This document shows, one piece after another, positions 1-9,000 of a stretch of DNA of 64,000 nt. Every line of letters starts with the position of its first letter. Position 1 is the first letter of the stretch. The DNA comes from Mycolicibacterium pyrenivorans (GTDB lineage Bacteria > Actinomycetota > Actinomycetes > Mycobacteriales > Mycobacteriaceae). The stretch is taken from NCBI RefSeq assembly GCF_025821625.1, contig NZ_JACKSH010000151.1, positions 104,283-168,282 on the forward strand. Reading direction: 5' to 3'. The notes below the pieces were generated by a model. It was not told where the DNA came from and did not search any database. It saw only the letters and a program-made list of their open reading frames with translations. The position numbers were made by a program, and so were the translations under genes.

Positions 1-498
1 GTGCGCTCCGCGGTGTCGATCCCGGTGCTACGCAAGGACTTTATTATCTGGCCGTACCAGATCCACGAGGCAAGGGCGCACGGCGCCGACATGCTTCTGC
101 TGATCGTCGCGGCGCTGGAGCAGCCGGTGTTGGTGTCGCTGCTCGAGCGCACCGAATCGCTGGGCATGACCGCGCTGGTCGAGGTGCACACCGAGGAAGA
201 GGCCGACCGGGCTCTGCAGGCCGGTGCGTCGGTGATCGGGGTGAACGCGCGCGACCTCAAGACCCTCGAGGTGGACAGGGACAGCTTCGCCCGGATCGCG
301 CCGGGACTGCCGAGCAACGTCATCCGGATCGCGGAGTCGGGGGTGCGCGGCACTGCCGACCTGCTCGCCTACGCGGGTGCGGGCGCCGACGCGGTCCTCG
401 TGGGTGAGGGACTGGTCACCAGCGGTGACCCCCGTAGCGCCGTCGCCGACCTGGTCACTGCCGGCACGCATCCGTCGTGCCCGAAACCCTCGCGTTAA
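1..498 (+). CDS. trpC: indole-3-glycerol phosphate synthase, C-terminal part (5' end outside window)
   Basis: Indole-3-glycerol phosphate synthase makes indole-3-glycerol phosphate from CdRP in tryptophan synthesis, in the cytoplasm. Only the last 165 codons are present, against about 270 in the family, so the gene begins before base 1 and the GTG at base 1 is internal. Visible TIM-barrel motifs are PVLRKDFI (catalytic Lys on strand 3), LVEVHTEEEADRAL, IGVNARDLKTLEVD (strand 6 Asn), RIAESGVRG and ADAVLVGEGLV (phosphate-binding end). The stop codon directly abuts the GTG of trpB, so the two genes are surely co-transcribed. Confidence 0.96.
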   Translation: MRSAVSIPVLRKDFIIWPYQIHEARAHGADMLLLIVAALEQPVLVSLLERTESLGMTALVEVHTEEEADRALQAGASVIGVNARDLKTLEVDRDSFARIAPGLPSNVIRIAESGVRGTADLLAYAGAGADAVLVGEGLVTSGDPRSAVADLVTAGTHPSCPKPSR

Positions 499-1761
499 GT
501 GGTCAACAACCCCGGCCCCGAACTCCCGCGCGCCAGTGCGGCGGTCGCCGAACCCACCGCCCACGACCCGGACGCCCGTGGGCACTTCGGTGTGTACGGC
601 GGACGGTATGTCCCCGAGGCGCTGATGGCCGTCATCGAAGAGGTGACCGCCGCATACGAGAAGGCGCGCGGTGACCAGACCTTCCTCGACGAGCTCGATC
701 GCCTCCAGCGGCACTACACCGGACGGCCGTCGCCGCTCTACGAGGCCGAGCGGCTCAGCGAGCACGCTGGGGGCGCCAGGATCTTCCTGAAGCGAGAAGA
801 CCTCAACCACACCGGATCTCACAAGATCAACAATGTGCTGGGCCAGGCCCTGCTTGCCCGGCAGATGGGCAAGACCCGGGTGATCGCCGAGACGGGCGCC
901 GGCCAGCACGGGGTGGCGACGGCCACCGCGTGCGCGCTGATGGGTCTGGAATGCGTGATCTACATGGGTGCCGTCGACACCGCGCGGCAGGCGCTCAACG
1001 TGGCCCGGATGCGGCTTCTGGGTGCGACGGTGGTGCCGGTCGAGTCGGGGTCCAAAACCCTGAAGGACGCCATCAACGAGACGTTCCGGGATTGGGTCAC
1101 CAACGCCGACGACACCTACTACTGCTTCGGCACGGCGGCGGGCCCGCATCCGTTCCCGATGATGGTGCGCGATTTTCAGCGGGTCATCGGCCTCGAAGCC
1201 CGGGCTCAGATCCTGGATCAGGCGGGCCGGCTTCCCGATGCGGTGGTCGCATGTGTCGGCGGCGGCTCCAACGCCATCGGCGTGTTCCACGCCTTCATCG
1301 ACGATCCCGGCGTGCGCCTGGTCGGTTACGAAGCGGCGGGCGACGGCGTCGAAACCGGTCGTCATGCAGCGACGTTCACCGGCGGATCCCCGGGGGCGTT
1401 CCAAGGGTCCTACTCGTACCTGTTGCAGGACGAGGATGGCCAGACCGTCGAATCACATTCCATCTCTGCGGGTTTGGACTATCCGGGCGTCGGCCCAGAG
1501 CACGCGCTGCTGAAGGACGTGGGCCGGGCGCGCTACGAACCGATCACCGACACCGAGGCGATGGACGCGCTGTCGCTGCTGAGCCGCGCAGAGGGGATCA
1601 TCCCGGCCATCGAGTCTGCGCACGCCGTTGCGGGTGCGTTGAAGCTGGGTGTCGAGCTCGGCGCGGGTTCGATCATCCTGGTGAACCTGTCGGGCCGCGG
1701 GGACAAGGACGTCGAGACGGCAGCCAGATGGTTCGGTCTGCTCGAAGGCGGTCCGGTATGA
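499..1761 (+). CDS. trpB: tryptophan synthase beta chain
   Basis: TrpB condenses indole with L-serine by PLP chemistry as the beta subunit of the alpha2beta2 tryptophan synthase. The 420-residue protein has the PLP lysine K109 in NHTGSHKINN, the ETGAGQHG loop, the phosphate-binding GGGSNAIG, and the C-terminal SGRGDKD. About 25 residues precede the usual core (HFGVYGGRYVPE), a short N-terminal extension typical of mycobacterial TrpB. The GTG start follows the trpC stop with no gap, and the last bases overlap trpA as ATGA, indicating translational coupling. Confidence 0.97.
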   Translation: MVNNPGPELPRASAAVAEPTAHDPDARGHFGVYGGRYVPEALMAVIEEVTAAYEKARGDQTFLDELDRLQRHYTGRPSPLYEAERLSEHAGGARIFLKREDLNHTGSHKINNVLGQALLARQMGKTRVIAETGAGQHGVATATACALMGLECVIYMGAVDTARQALNVARMRLLGATVVPVESGSKTLKDAINETFRDWVTNADDTYYCFGTAAGPHPFPMMVRDFQRVIGLEARAQILDQAGRLPDAVVACVGGGSNAIGVFHAFIDDPGVRLVGYEAAGDGVETGRHAATFTGGSPGAFQGSYSYLLQDEDGQTVESHSISAGLDYPGVGPEHALLKDVGRARYEPITDTEAMDALSLLSRAEGIIPAIESAHAVAGALKLGVELGAGSIILVNLSGRGDKDVETAARWFGLLEGGPV

Positions 1762-2546
1762 GCAGGCTGGCAGGTCTGTTCGATTCGTGCCGCCGCGAGG
1801 ACCGTTCGGCGCTGATCGGCTACCTGCCCACGGGCTTTCCCGACGTCAAGACTTCCATCTCGGCGATGACCGCGCTGGTCGAATCCGGTTGCGATCTGGT
1901 CGAGGTGGGCATCGCGTACTCCGATCCGGGCATGGATGGTCCCACCATCGCCGCGGCCACCGAAGCTGCACTGGCCGGCGGTGTGCGGGTGCGCGATACG
2001 CTCACCGCGGTGGAGGTGATCAGCAACGCCGGCGGCCGTGCCGTCGTGATGACTTATTGGAACCTGGTGTTACGCAAGGGCGTTGACGCTTTCGCGCGCG
2101 ACCTGGCATCGGCCGGCGGGCTCGGGATGATCACCCCGGATCTGATTCCGGATGAGGCCGACGAATGGCTGGCCGCCTCGGAGGCGCACGACCTGGACAG
2201 GATCTTCCTCGTCGCGCCGTCGTCGACACCGCAGCGACTGGCCGAGACGGTGCAGGCGTCGCGCGGGTTCGTCTACGCGGCGTCGACCATGGGGGTCACC
2301 GGCGCGCGGGACGCGGTGTCGAACGCCGCACCTGAGCTCGTGAGCCGGGTCAGGGCGATCTCGGACATCCCGGTTGGCGTCGGACTCGGGGTGCGGTCCC
2401 GCGAGCAGGCGGCAGAGATCGGCGCCTACGCAGACGGCGTCATCGTCGGCTCGGCGCTGGTGTCCGCGCTCAAGGACGGCATCCCCGCGCTTCGGTCCTT
2501 GACCGAGGAACTCGCTGACGGGGTGCGTCAGAGGATCACTGCGTGA
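1758..2546 (+). CDS. trpA: tryptophan synthase alpha chain
   Basis: TrpA cleaves indole-3-glycerol phosphate to indole, which is channelled to TrpB. The 262-residue TIM barrel has the two catalytic acids at their classical numbers: E49 in LVEVGIAYSD and D60 in GMDGPT. The phosphate-binding strand GVGLGVRSREQA and the YAASTMGVTGAR loop are intact. ATG at 1758 overlaps the trpB stop (ATGA), and the last bases overlap the lgt GTG, so trpC-B-A-lgt is one tightly coupled unit. Confidence 0.97.
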   Translation: MSRLAGLFDSCRREDRSALIGYLPTGFPDVKTSISAMTALVESGCDLVEVGIAYSDPGMDGPTIAAATEAALAGGVRVRDTLTAVEVISNAGGRAVVMTYWNLVLRKGVDAFARDLASAGGLGMITPDLIPDEADEWLAASEAHDLDRIFLVAPSSTPQRLAETVQASRGFVYAASTMGVTGARDAVSNAAPELVSRVRAISDIPVGVGLGVRSREQAAEIGAYADGVIVGSALVSALKDGIPALRSLTEELADGVRQRITA

Positions 2547-4822
2547 CGACCACGGTTCTGGCATACATCCCGAGCCCTTCCCAGGGTGTCTGGGAGTTCT
2601 TCGGTGTGCCGCTGCGCGCATACGCGCTGTTCATCATCGTCGGGATCATCGCCGCGATGGTGATCGGTGATCGGCGATGGGTGGCCAGGGGCGGTGAACC
2701 CGGCGTCATCTACGACGTCGCGCTGTGGGCGGTGCCTTTCGGCCTGATCGGCGGCCGCGTCTATCACGTCCTGACCGACTGGAGCACCTATTTCGGTGAT
2801 GACGGAGCCGGTTTCGCCGCCGCCCTGAGGATTTGGGACGGCGGCCTCGGCATCTGGGGTGCTGTCGCGCTGGGCGGCATCGGGGCGTGGATCGCGTGCC
2901 GGCGGCACGGGATACCGCTGCCTGCATTCGGCGATGCGATCGCGCCGGGGATCATTCTCGCGCAGGCGATCGGACGGCTCGGCAACTATTTCAACCAGGA
3001 GCTCTTCGGCAGGCCGACGACGCTGCCGTGGGGTTTGGAGATCTACGAGCGACGCAATGCCGCCGGCGTCCTGGACACACTCAACGGGGTGTCGACGGGT
3101 CAGCTGATCGAGGTTGTCCATCCGACGTTCCTGTACGAATTGCTGTGGAATCTGCTGGTTTTCGCGGTGCTGATCATCGTCGACCGCAAATTCAGGATCG
3201 GGCACGGCCGGCTGTTCGCACTGTATGTGGCGGGCTACTGCGTGGGGCGGTTCTGGATCGAGCTGATGCGCAGCGACGCCGCGACGCTGTTGGCAGGCGT
3301 TCGGGTCAATTCGTTCACGTCGACGTTCGTGTTCATCGGTGCGGTCGTGTACATCATGGTTGCGCCCAAGGGTCGCGAGGATCCGGCGACGCTCAAGGGT
3401 CGCCGAGACGCCGAGGCCGGCGAGGCAGGCGAAGTCGAGGACTTCGTCAAGGGATTGGCTGTCGGCGCGTCGACGACCGGTGTCGTCGCCGCTGCCAAGG
3501 TTGCGGGCGAGGATGACGAGAGGTCGGTCGTCGAGGCGGCTGAGGCCGAAACTCTGACGGCGGATGTCGAGGAGCCTGCTGAGTCTGGGCATGAGGTTGG
3601 CGGCCTCGGTTCGGTCGAGGGTGACGAAGCGGTCGAGGCTGCCGACGGTGCGTCGGCTGCTCACGATGCCGCCGTCATGGGCGAGGCCGACGCCAAAGCA
3701 CTGGCCGCTGCGGTCGAGGTCGAGCCCGAGGCGTCCGAGGTCGAGGTCGACGAAGCCGCCGAATCCGCCGAACCGGCTGAGGGCGCTCCACCCGAGTTGG
3801 CGACCGAAGCGGGCGGTCTCGGTTCGGTCGAGGGTGACGAGGCAGTCGAGGCGGCCGAGGGAGCGTCGGTCGCTCATGACTCGGTCGTCGTGGACGAGGC
3901 TGCTGCCGCGTCGGCCCACGTCGACTCGGAGGTGACCGAGGAGCCGGAGACCGAGCCTGCGGGCCTCGGCGCGGTCGATGGCGATGAGGCGGCAGAGGCG
4001 GCCGAGGATGCGTCGGTCGCGCATGAGGTGGCAGTCGAGGGAGAGGTGGCAGCGGAGGCGCTGGCCACCGACGTCGGGGCCGAAGAAGCCGAAGCCGAAG
4101 AACCCGACGCCGAAGAGCCCGAAGCCGAAGGCGCTGATACCGATGCTGAGGGCTTGGGCTCTGTCGAGGGTGATGAGGTGGCTGAGGCCGTCGCGGATGC
4201 GCCGGAGGCGCATGAGGTGGCGGCTGAGGGTGCGTCGGTGGCCGAGGCGCTGGCTGCTGAGGTTGAAGAGCCCGGAGGCGACGACGAGGACTCCGATTCC
4301 GTTGCCGAGGAAGTCGACGACACGGAGGACGAAGCCGTCACCGGGGATGCCGATGAGTCCGAGACTGCGGAGGCTGATACCGATGCTGAGGGCCTGGGCT
4401 CTGTAGAGGGTGATGAGGTGGCTGAGGCCGTCGCGGACGCGCCGGAGGCGCATGAGGTGGCGGCTGAAGGTGCGTCGGTGGCCGAGGCGCTGGCTGCTGA
4501 GGTTGAAGAGCCCGGAGGCGACGACGAGGACTCCGATTCCGTTGCCGAGGAAGTCGACGATACTGAGGCCGCTGTCAGCGCGGATGGCGATGACTCTGAG
4601 GATGACGAGGTGGCGGCCGACGGTGCCCCGGCGGCCGAGGTACCCGCTGCAGAAGCCGAGTCCGACGAGAACGCCGCCGACAGCGGAGTCCGGCCGGAAC
4701 AATCCGAGACCTCCGCCGCCAAGCCTGGTTCCGAGAGCAGCCCCGAATCTGCGTTCAGCAGCAGCGTTTTGCAGTCCGGCGGTAAGGTCCGCCAATGGTT
4801 GCGCCGCCGACGGAACCGCTGA
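2543..4822 (+). CDS. lgt: prolipoprotein diacylglyceryl transferase with long acidic repeat tail
   Basis: Lgt transfers diacylglycerol from phosphatidylglycerol to the lipobox cysteine of preprolipoproteins in the plasma membrane. Residues 1 to about 275 form the seven-helix Lgt core, with GRLGNYFNQELFGRP (the Lgt signature) and HPTFLYE. The remaining roughly 480 residues are a very acidic Glu/Asp/Ala/Val tail, so the protein (759 aa) is far longer than the usual Lgt (about 290) and than M. tuberculosis Lgt (about 470, from memory). The tail contains five copies of a module starting GLG(S/A)V(E/D)GDE, the last two near-identical, and ends in a basic patch (RQWLRRRRNR). By topology the tail is probably cytoplasmic, which is inference. 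The GTG start overlaps the trpA stop. Confidence 0.95.
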   Translation: MTTTVLAYIPSPSQGVWEFFGVPLRAYALFIIVGIIAAMVIGDRRWVARGGEPGVIYDVALWAVPFGLIGGRVYHVLTDWSTYFGDDGAGFAAALRIWDGGLGIWGAVALGGIGAWIACRRHGIPLPAFGDAIAPGIILAQAIGRLGNYFNQELFGRPTTLPWGLEIYERRNAAGVLDTLNGVSTGQLIEVVHPTFLYELLWNLLVFAVLIIVDRKFRIGHGRLFALYVAGYCVGRFWIELMRSDAATLLAGVRVNSFTSTFVFIGAVVYIMVAPKGREDPATLKGRRDAEAGEAGEVEDFVKGLAVGASTTGVVAAAKVAGEDDERSVVEAAEAETLTADVEEPAESGHEVGGLGSVEGDEAVEAADGASAAHDAAVMGEADAKALAAAVEVEPEASEVEVDEAAESAEPAEGAPPELATEAGGLGSVEGDEAVEAAEGASVAHDSVVVDEAAAASAHVDSEVTEEPETEPAGLGAVDGDEAAEAAEDASVAHEVAVEGEVAAEALATDVGAEEAEAEEPDAEEPEAEGADTDAEGLGSVEGDEVAEAVADAPEAHEVAAEGASVAEALAAEVEEPGGDDEDSDSVAEEVDDTEDEAVTGDADESETAEADTDAEGLGSVEGDEVAEAVADAPEAHEVAAEGASVAEALAAEVEEPGGDDEDSDSVAEEVDDTEAAVSADGDDSEDDEVAADGAPAAEVPAAEAESDENAADSGVRPEQSETSAAKPGSESSPESAFSSSVLQSGGKVRQWLRRRRNR
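4133..4612 (+). repeat. 240-bp tandem duplication inside the lgt tail
   Basis: Two direct copies of 80 codons each, at 4133-4372 and 4373-4612. The first roughly 197 bases of each copy are nearly identical at the DNA level and differ at only a few bases. Both encode GLGSVEGDEVAEAVADAPEA and the same following residues. Three more diverged copies of the module start near 3601, 3823 and 3961. The near-identity of the last two copies points to recent expansion by slippage or recombination. Confidence 0.9.
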
Positions 4823-5107
4823 CGCGAGGTCCTCGCCCGCGGGGTGGATGTCAGCGAGGCGCACGGCGCGACGCTGTTCCCGGCATTGGGCCAGCCCACC
4901 GGTGAGGCCTCGGCCGCCACAGCAACTACCGCGGCGAGGGTGTCGTCGAAGCCGGCGATGAGGATGCCGACCCGGCGACGCACCCGCGGTCAGGACCGAG
5001 GTGCCCGCATTCAGCGGGAACGCCAGCGACGTCTCGACATCAACGCCGAACTCGAACGCCAACACCAAGCCTGGCTAGCCGCCACCTATGAGCCGCCTCC
5101 TTTCTGA
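4823..5107 (+). pseudogene. C-terminal relic of a DUF222/HNH (13E12-type) protein
   Basis: Directly after the lgt stop, in the same frame, about 95 codons are open to 5107. They read GATLFPALGQPTGE, then RMPTRRRTRGQDRGARIQRE and end in TYEPPPF. This matches my memory of the C-terminus of the mycobacterial 13E12-repeat family (DUF222 plus HNH nuclease): the LFPxLxxPTG step, a basic MPxRRRTR-x-DRAxRI helix and a PPPF end. The DUF222 and HNH domains are absent, so this is a decayed fragment. A GTG at 4844 could start a short peptide, but I doubt it is functional. Confidence 0.6.
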
Positions 5108-5135
5108 GCGGTTCGTGGTCTGGCATGCTGTGGGA

Positions 5136-5558
5136 ATGACCGAGCCCCAGTTCAGTGGCAACGAGGGAGAGGGTTCCTACCCGCCCCCGCCGCAGCAGTC
5201 GGGTTATCCGCCGCCAGGCCAGTACCCGGCGCCCGGGCAGTTTCCGCCGCCCGTGGGCCAGTACCCGCCCGCCTACTCGGATCCGATGGCGCCGTATGGC
5301 CGTCACCCCATGACCGGTGAACCGTTCTCGGAGAAGTCCAAGGTGGTCGGCGGGCTCCTTCAGCTGCTCGGGCTGCTCGGCCTGGTCGGCATCGGGCGCA
5401 TCTACCTCGGCTATACCGGCCTGGGCATCGCGCAACTCGTCGTCGGGCTGATCACCTGCGGTATCGGCGCCGTCATCTGGGGGATCATCGACGCCGTTCT
5501 GATCCTCACCGACAAGGTGCGGGATCCGGACGGACGTCCCCTGCGCGATGGCACCTAA
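5136..5558 (+). CDS. TM2 domain membrane protein with Pro/Tyr-rich N-terminus
   Basis: A 140-residue protein of unknown function. Residues 1-60 are Pro/Gly/Tyr/Gln-rich, a typical actinobacterial low-complexity cytoplasmic tail. Residues about 65-130 form a TM2 domain: two helices around GRIYLGYTGLGIAQL and GIGAVIWGIIDAVLIL. ATG 5136 is chosen because it follows a CATGCT -10-like box (5124-5129) by six bases, consistent with leaderless translation; an in-frame start at 5088 lies inside the upstream relic. It overlaps the next gene by 11 nt, so the two are co-transcribed, as I recall for the M. tuberculosis neighbours of lgt. Confidence 0.85.
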   Translation: MTEPQFSGNEGEGSYPPPPQQSGYPPPGQYPAPGQFPPPVGQYPPAYSDPMAPYGRHPMTGEPFSEKSKVVGGLLQLLGLLGLVGIGRIYLGYTGLGIAQLVVGLITCGIGAVIWGIIDAVLILTDKVRDPDGRPLRDGT

Positions 5559-5955
5559 CCGCACAACCAACAAGCGACTGGCCGGCGCGCTCGGTGCGGG
5601 CGCGGTGGTGGTGGGCGGGCTCGCCTACGTCGGCATCGGGAACCCGCACAGTCCGAGCTTCATTTTTCCGCCGTGTCCCTTCCAGGCCCTCACCGGCTGG
5701 AACTGTCCGGCATGCGGCGGTCTGCGGATGACCCACGACCTCCTCCACGGCGACCTGGCCGCCGCGTTCGTCGACAACGCCTTCCTCCTCATCGGCCTGC
5801 CGCTGCTGTTGACCTGGGTGCTCGTGCGCAACAAGGGCGGCAGACCGGTGCTGAACACCTCGGCGTTCGTTGTGATCATCGCCGCAGCCGTGACGTGGAC
5901 GGTTGTGCGAAATCTCCCTGGGTTTCCCCTGGTCCCCACCGTTCTCGACGGGTAG
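5548..5955 (+). CDS. DUF2752 membrane protein
   Basis: A 135-residue membrane protein of the DUF2752 family, function unknown. The diagnostic motif is CPFQALTGWNCPACGGLR: a Cys followed by a CPxCGGxR pair, then HDLLHGD in the segment between helices. Three hydrophobic segments are visible: about residues 12-30, 78-95 and 105-125. It starts inside the end of the TM2 gene (11-nt overlap), so it is translationally coupled to it. Confidence 0.85.
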   Translation: MAPNRTTNKRLAGALGAGAVVVGGLAYVGIGNPHSPSFIFPPCPFQALTGWNCPACGGLRMTHDLLHGDLAAAFVDNAFLLIGLPLLLTWVLVRNKGGRPVLNTSAFVVIIAAAVTWTVVRNLPGFPLVPTVLDG

Positions 5956-5994
5956 CCGCCGACCTGCGCTGATACACTCGATCAACGGGCCGAT

Positions 5995-6024
5995 GCAGTC
6001 CCTGAACAGGAATTTCAGGACTGC
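5995..6024 (+). promoter_or_regulatory. hairpin directly upstream of the gltB ribosome binding site
   Basis: Arms GCAGTCCCTGAA (5995-6006) and TTCAGGACTGC (6014-6024) pair with a single bulged C and a seven-base loop. The 3' arm ends immediately before GGAGG (6025-6029), three bases before the gltB ATG. It may be a terminator for the upstream genes or a structure that controls gltB translation. No T-run follows. Confidence 0.45.
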
Positions 6025-6032
6025 GGAGGCCC

Positions 6033-9000
6033 ATGTCCATGCTGTTTTCGGCATTGCCCGAACGCCAAGGCCTGTACGACCCCGACAACGAGTCGGATTC
6101 GTGCGGTGTCGCCATGGTCGTCGACATCCAAGGTCGGCGTTCGCACTCCATCGTCGCGGACGGTCTGATCGCACTGGAGCACCTGGAACACCGCGGAGCG
6201 GCGGGAGCCGAACCCAACAGCGGTGACGGGGCAGGCATTCTCATCCAGTTGCCCGTCGACCTGCTGCGCGCGGTCGTCGACTTCGACCTCCCGGCCCCCA
6301 CCGCCGAAGGCGCCAACACCTTCGCCGCCGGCATCTGCTTCCTGCCAATGGAGCCCGGCGCCCGCGCCGCCGCACGAGGGTCCGTCGCAGCCATCGCCGA
6401 AAAAGAGGGCCTGGAGGTGCTGGGCTGGCGCGACGTTCCCGTCGACCCCGACGGCGCCGAGGTGGGCACCACCGCGCTCGGTTGCATGCCCTTCATGTCC
6501 CAACTGTTCGTCGCCGCGCCCGACCGCAAGCTCGGAGGCATCGATCTCGACCGCCGCGTGTATCCGGTGCGCAAGCGTGCCGAGCGCACCGGGGTGTACT
6601 TCCCGTCGCTATCGAGCCGCACCATGGTCTACAAGGGCATGCTCACGACAATGCAGCTGCCGCAGTACTTTCCGGATGTCCGCGACGACCGCTGCGTCAG
6701 CGCCATCGCGATCGTGCACAGCCGGTTCTCGACGAACACGTTCCCGTCCTGGCCGCTGGCCCACCCGTTCCGATTCGTCGCCCACAACGGCGAGATCAAC
6801 ACGGTGCGAGGCAACCGCAACCGCATGCACGCCCGCGAAGCCATGCTCGGCAGCACACGGATTCCCGGTGACCTGAGCAGACTTTCGCCCATCTGCACGC
6901 CGGAGGCCTCCGACTCGGCGTCGTTCGACGAAGTGCTGGAGCTACTACATCTCGGTGGCCGCAGCCTGCCCCACGCCGTGTTGATGATGATCCCCGAGGC
7001 GTGGGAGAACAACACCACCATGGACCCCGCCGAGCGGGCGTTCTGGCAGTTCCACGCCTCGCTGATGGAGCCGTGGGACGGACCCGCCTGCGTCACCTTC
7101 ACCGACGGAACCCTGGTCGGAGCGGTTCTGGACCGCAACGGATTACGGCCGGGACGCTGGTGGCGTACGATCGACGACCGGATCATCCTTGCCAGCGAGA
7201 GCGGCGTGCTCGACGTGCCCTCGGCCCAGATCGTGGCCAAGGGGCGCCTACAGCCGGGCAAGATGTTCCTGATCGACACGGCGGCGGGACGCATCGTGTC
7301 CGACGACGAGGTGAAAGAGCAGCTCGCCGGAGCCGAACCCTACGGCGAATGGCTGCACGCGGGTCTTCTCGACCTCAAGACGCTGCCCGACCGCGCGCGG
7401 GTTCAGCCCAACCACGAGTCGGTGGTCCGCCGCCAGGTCGCCTTCGGCTACACCGAGGAGGACCTGCGGATCCTCCTCACCCCGATGGCGGCCTCGGGGA
7501 CCGAACCCCTGGGGTCGATGGGCACCGACACCCCTGCGGCCGTGCTGTCACAGCGGTCGAAGCTGCTGTACGACTACTTCGTCGAACTCTTCGCCCAGGT
7601 GACCAACCCGCCCCTGGACGCCATCCGCGAGGAAGTGGTGACCTCGATGTCGCGCGTCATGGGTCCCGAGCAGAACCTCCTCGAACCCACCGCGGCCTCG
7701 TGCCGCCAGATCGTGCTGCGCTGGCCGGTTCTCGACAACGACGAACTCAACAAGATCGTCCACATCAACGACGACGGCGAACAGCCCGGGCTGCGCACCG
7801 CGGTCCTGCGGGCCCTCTACGACGTCGAACGCGGCGGTGACGGACTGGCAGAAGCACTCGAGGACCTGAGGCTGCGGGCCTGCGAAGCCATCGCCAAAGG
7901 TGCACGGACACTGGTCCTCTCCGACCGCGACTCCGATCACACCAGGGCCCCGATTCCCTCGCTGCTCGCCGTGTCGGCGGTTCACCACCATCTGGTTCGC
8001 ACCAAGGAACGCACCACGGTGGCTCTCGTCGTCGAAAGTGGTGACGCCCGCGAGGTCCACCACATCGCGATGCTCATCGGCTTCGGCGCCGCCGCGGTCA
8101 ACCCGTACCTGGCCTTCGAGTCCATCGAGGACCTGATCCGCGAAGGCGAACTCACCGGCATCGAAGCGGCCACGGCGATGCGTAACTACCTCAACGCGCT
8201 CGGTAAGGGCGTCATGAAGGTGATGAGCAAGATGGGCATCTCCACGGTCGCCTCCTACACCGCCGCACAGGCCTTCGAGGCGGTGGGGATCGACAGGGAG
8301 GTCATCGACGAGTACTTCACCGGCACCCCCACCCAGCTGGGTGGGATCGGTCTGGACGTGATCGCCGAAGAGGTCAAGTTGCGGCACCGCCGCGCCTACC
8401 CGGAGAACCCCACCGAACGGGTGCACCGGCGTCTCGAGGTCGGCGGTGAGTACGCCTTCCGTCGGGAGGGCGAATTGCATTTGTTCACACCGGAAGTGGT
8501 CTTCCTGCTGCAGCATGCCACCCGTACCGGTCGCTACGAGGTATTCCAGAACTACTCCGACGAGGTGAACCGCCTGGCCCGCGAGGGCGGCGCACTGCGC
8601 GGACTCTTCGAGTTCAAGAAGGACCTCCGCCCTCCGGTGCCGTTGGAGGAGGTCGAGTCGGTCGAGTCCATCGTAACGAGGTTCAACACCGGGGCGATGA
8701 GCTACGGGTCGATCTCCGCCGAAGCGCACGAGACGATGGCTGTCGCGATGAACAAGCTCGGCGGCAGATCGAACAGCGGCGAAGGCGGGGAGGATGTGGA
8801 CCGGCTGTACGACCCGAAGCGGCGGAGCGCCGTCAAGCAGGTCGCCTCGGGCCGTTTCGGCGTGACCAGCGACTACCTGGTGAATGCCTCCGACATCCAG
8901 ATCAAGATGGCTCAGGGCGCCAAACCCGGTGAAGGCGGCCAGCTTCCGGGTTACAAGGTGTATCCCAACATCGCCAAGACGCGGCACTCGACCCCGGGCG

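Noticed and set aside
1..498. GTG at base 1 as the trpC start
   Set aside because: The sequence begins in the middle of the TIM barrel; about 105 residues are missing upstream.
930..1757. N-terminal extension of trpA within trpB
   Set aside because: Out-of-frame reading of trpB; TrpA has its normal start at 1758 with catalytic residues at standard numbers.
4133..4612. Repeats in lgt as a CRISPR or satellite outside genes
   Set aside because: They are in-frame coding repeats of 80 codons with no spacers.
2528..5068. Minus-strand open frame of 846 codons opposite lgt, with repeats
   Set aside because: Its repeats only mirror the lgt tail repeats; it has no start context or recognisable fold.
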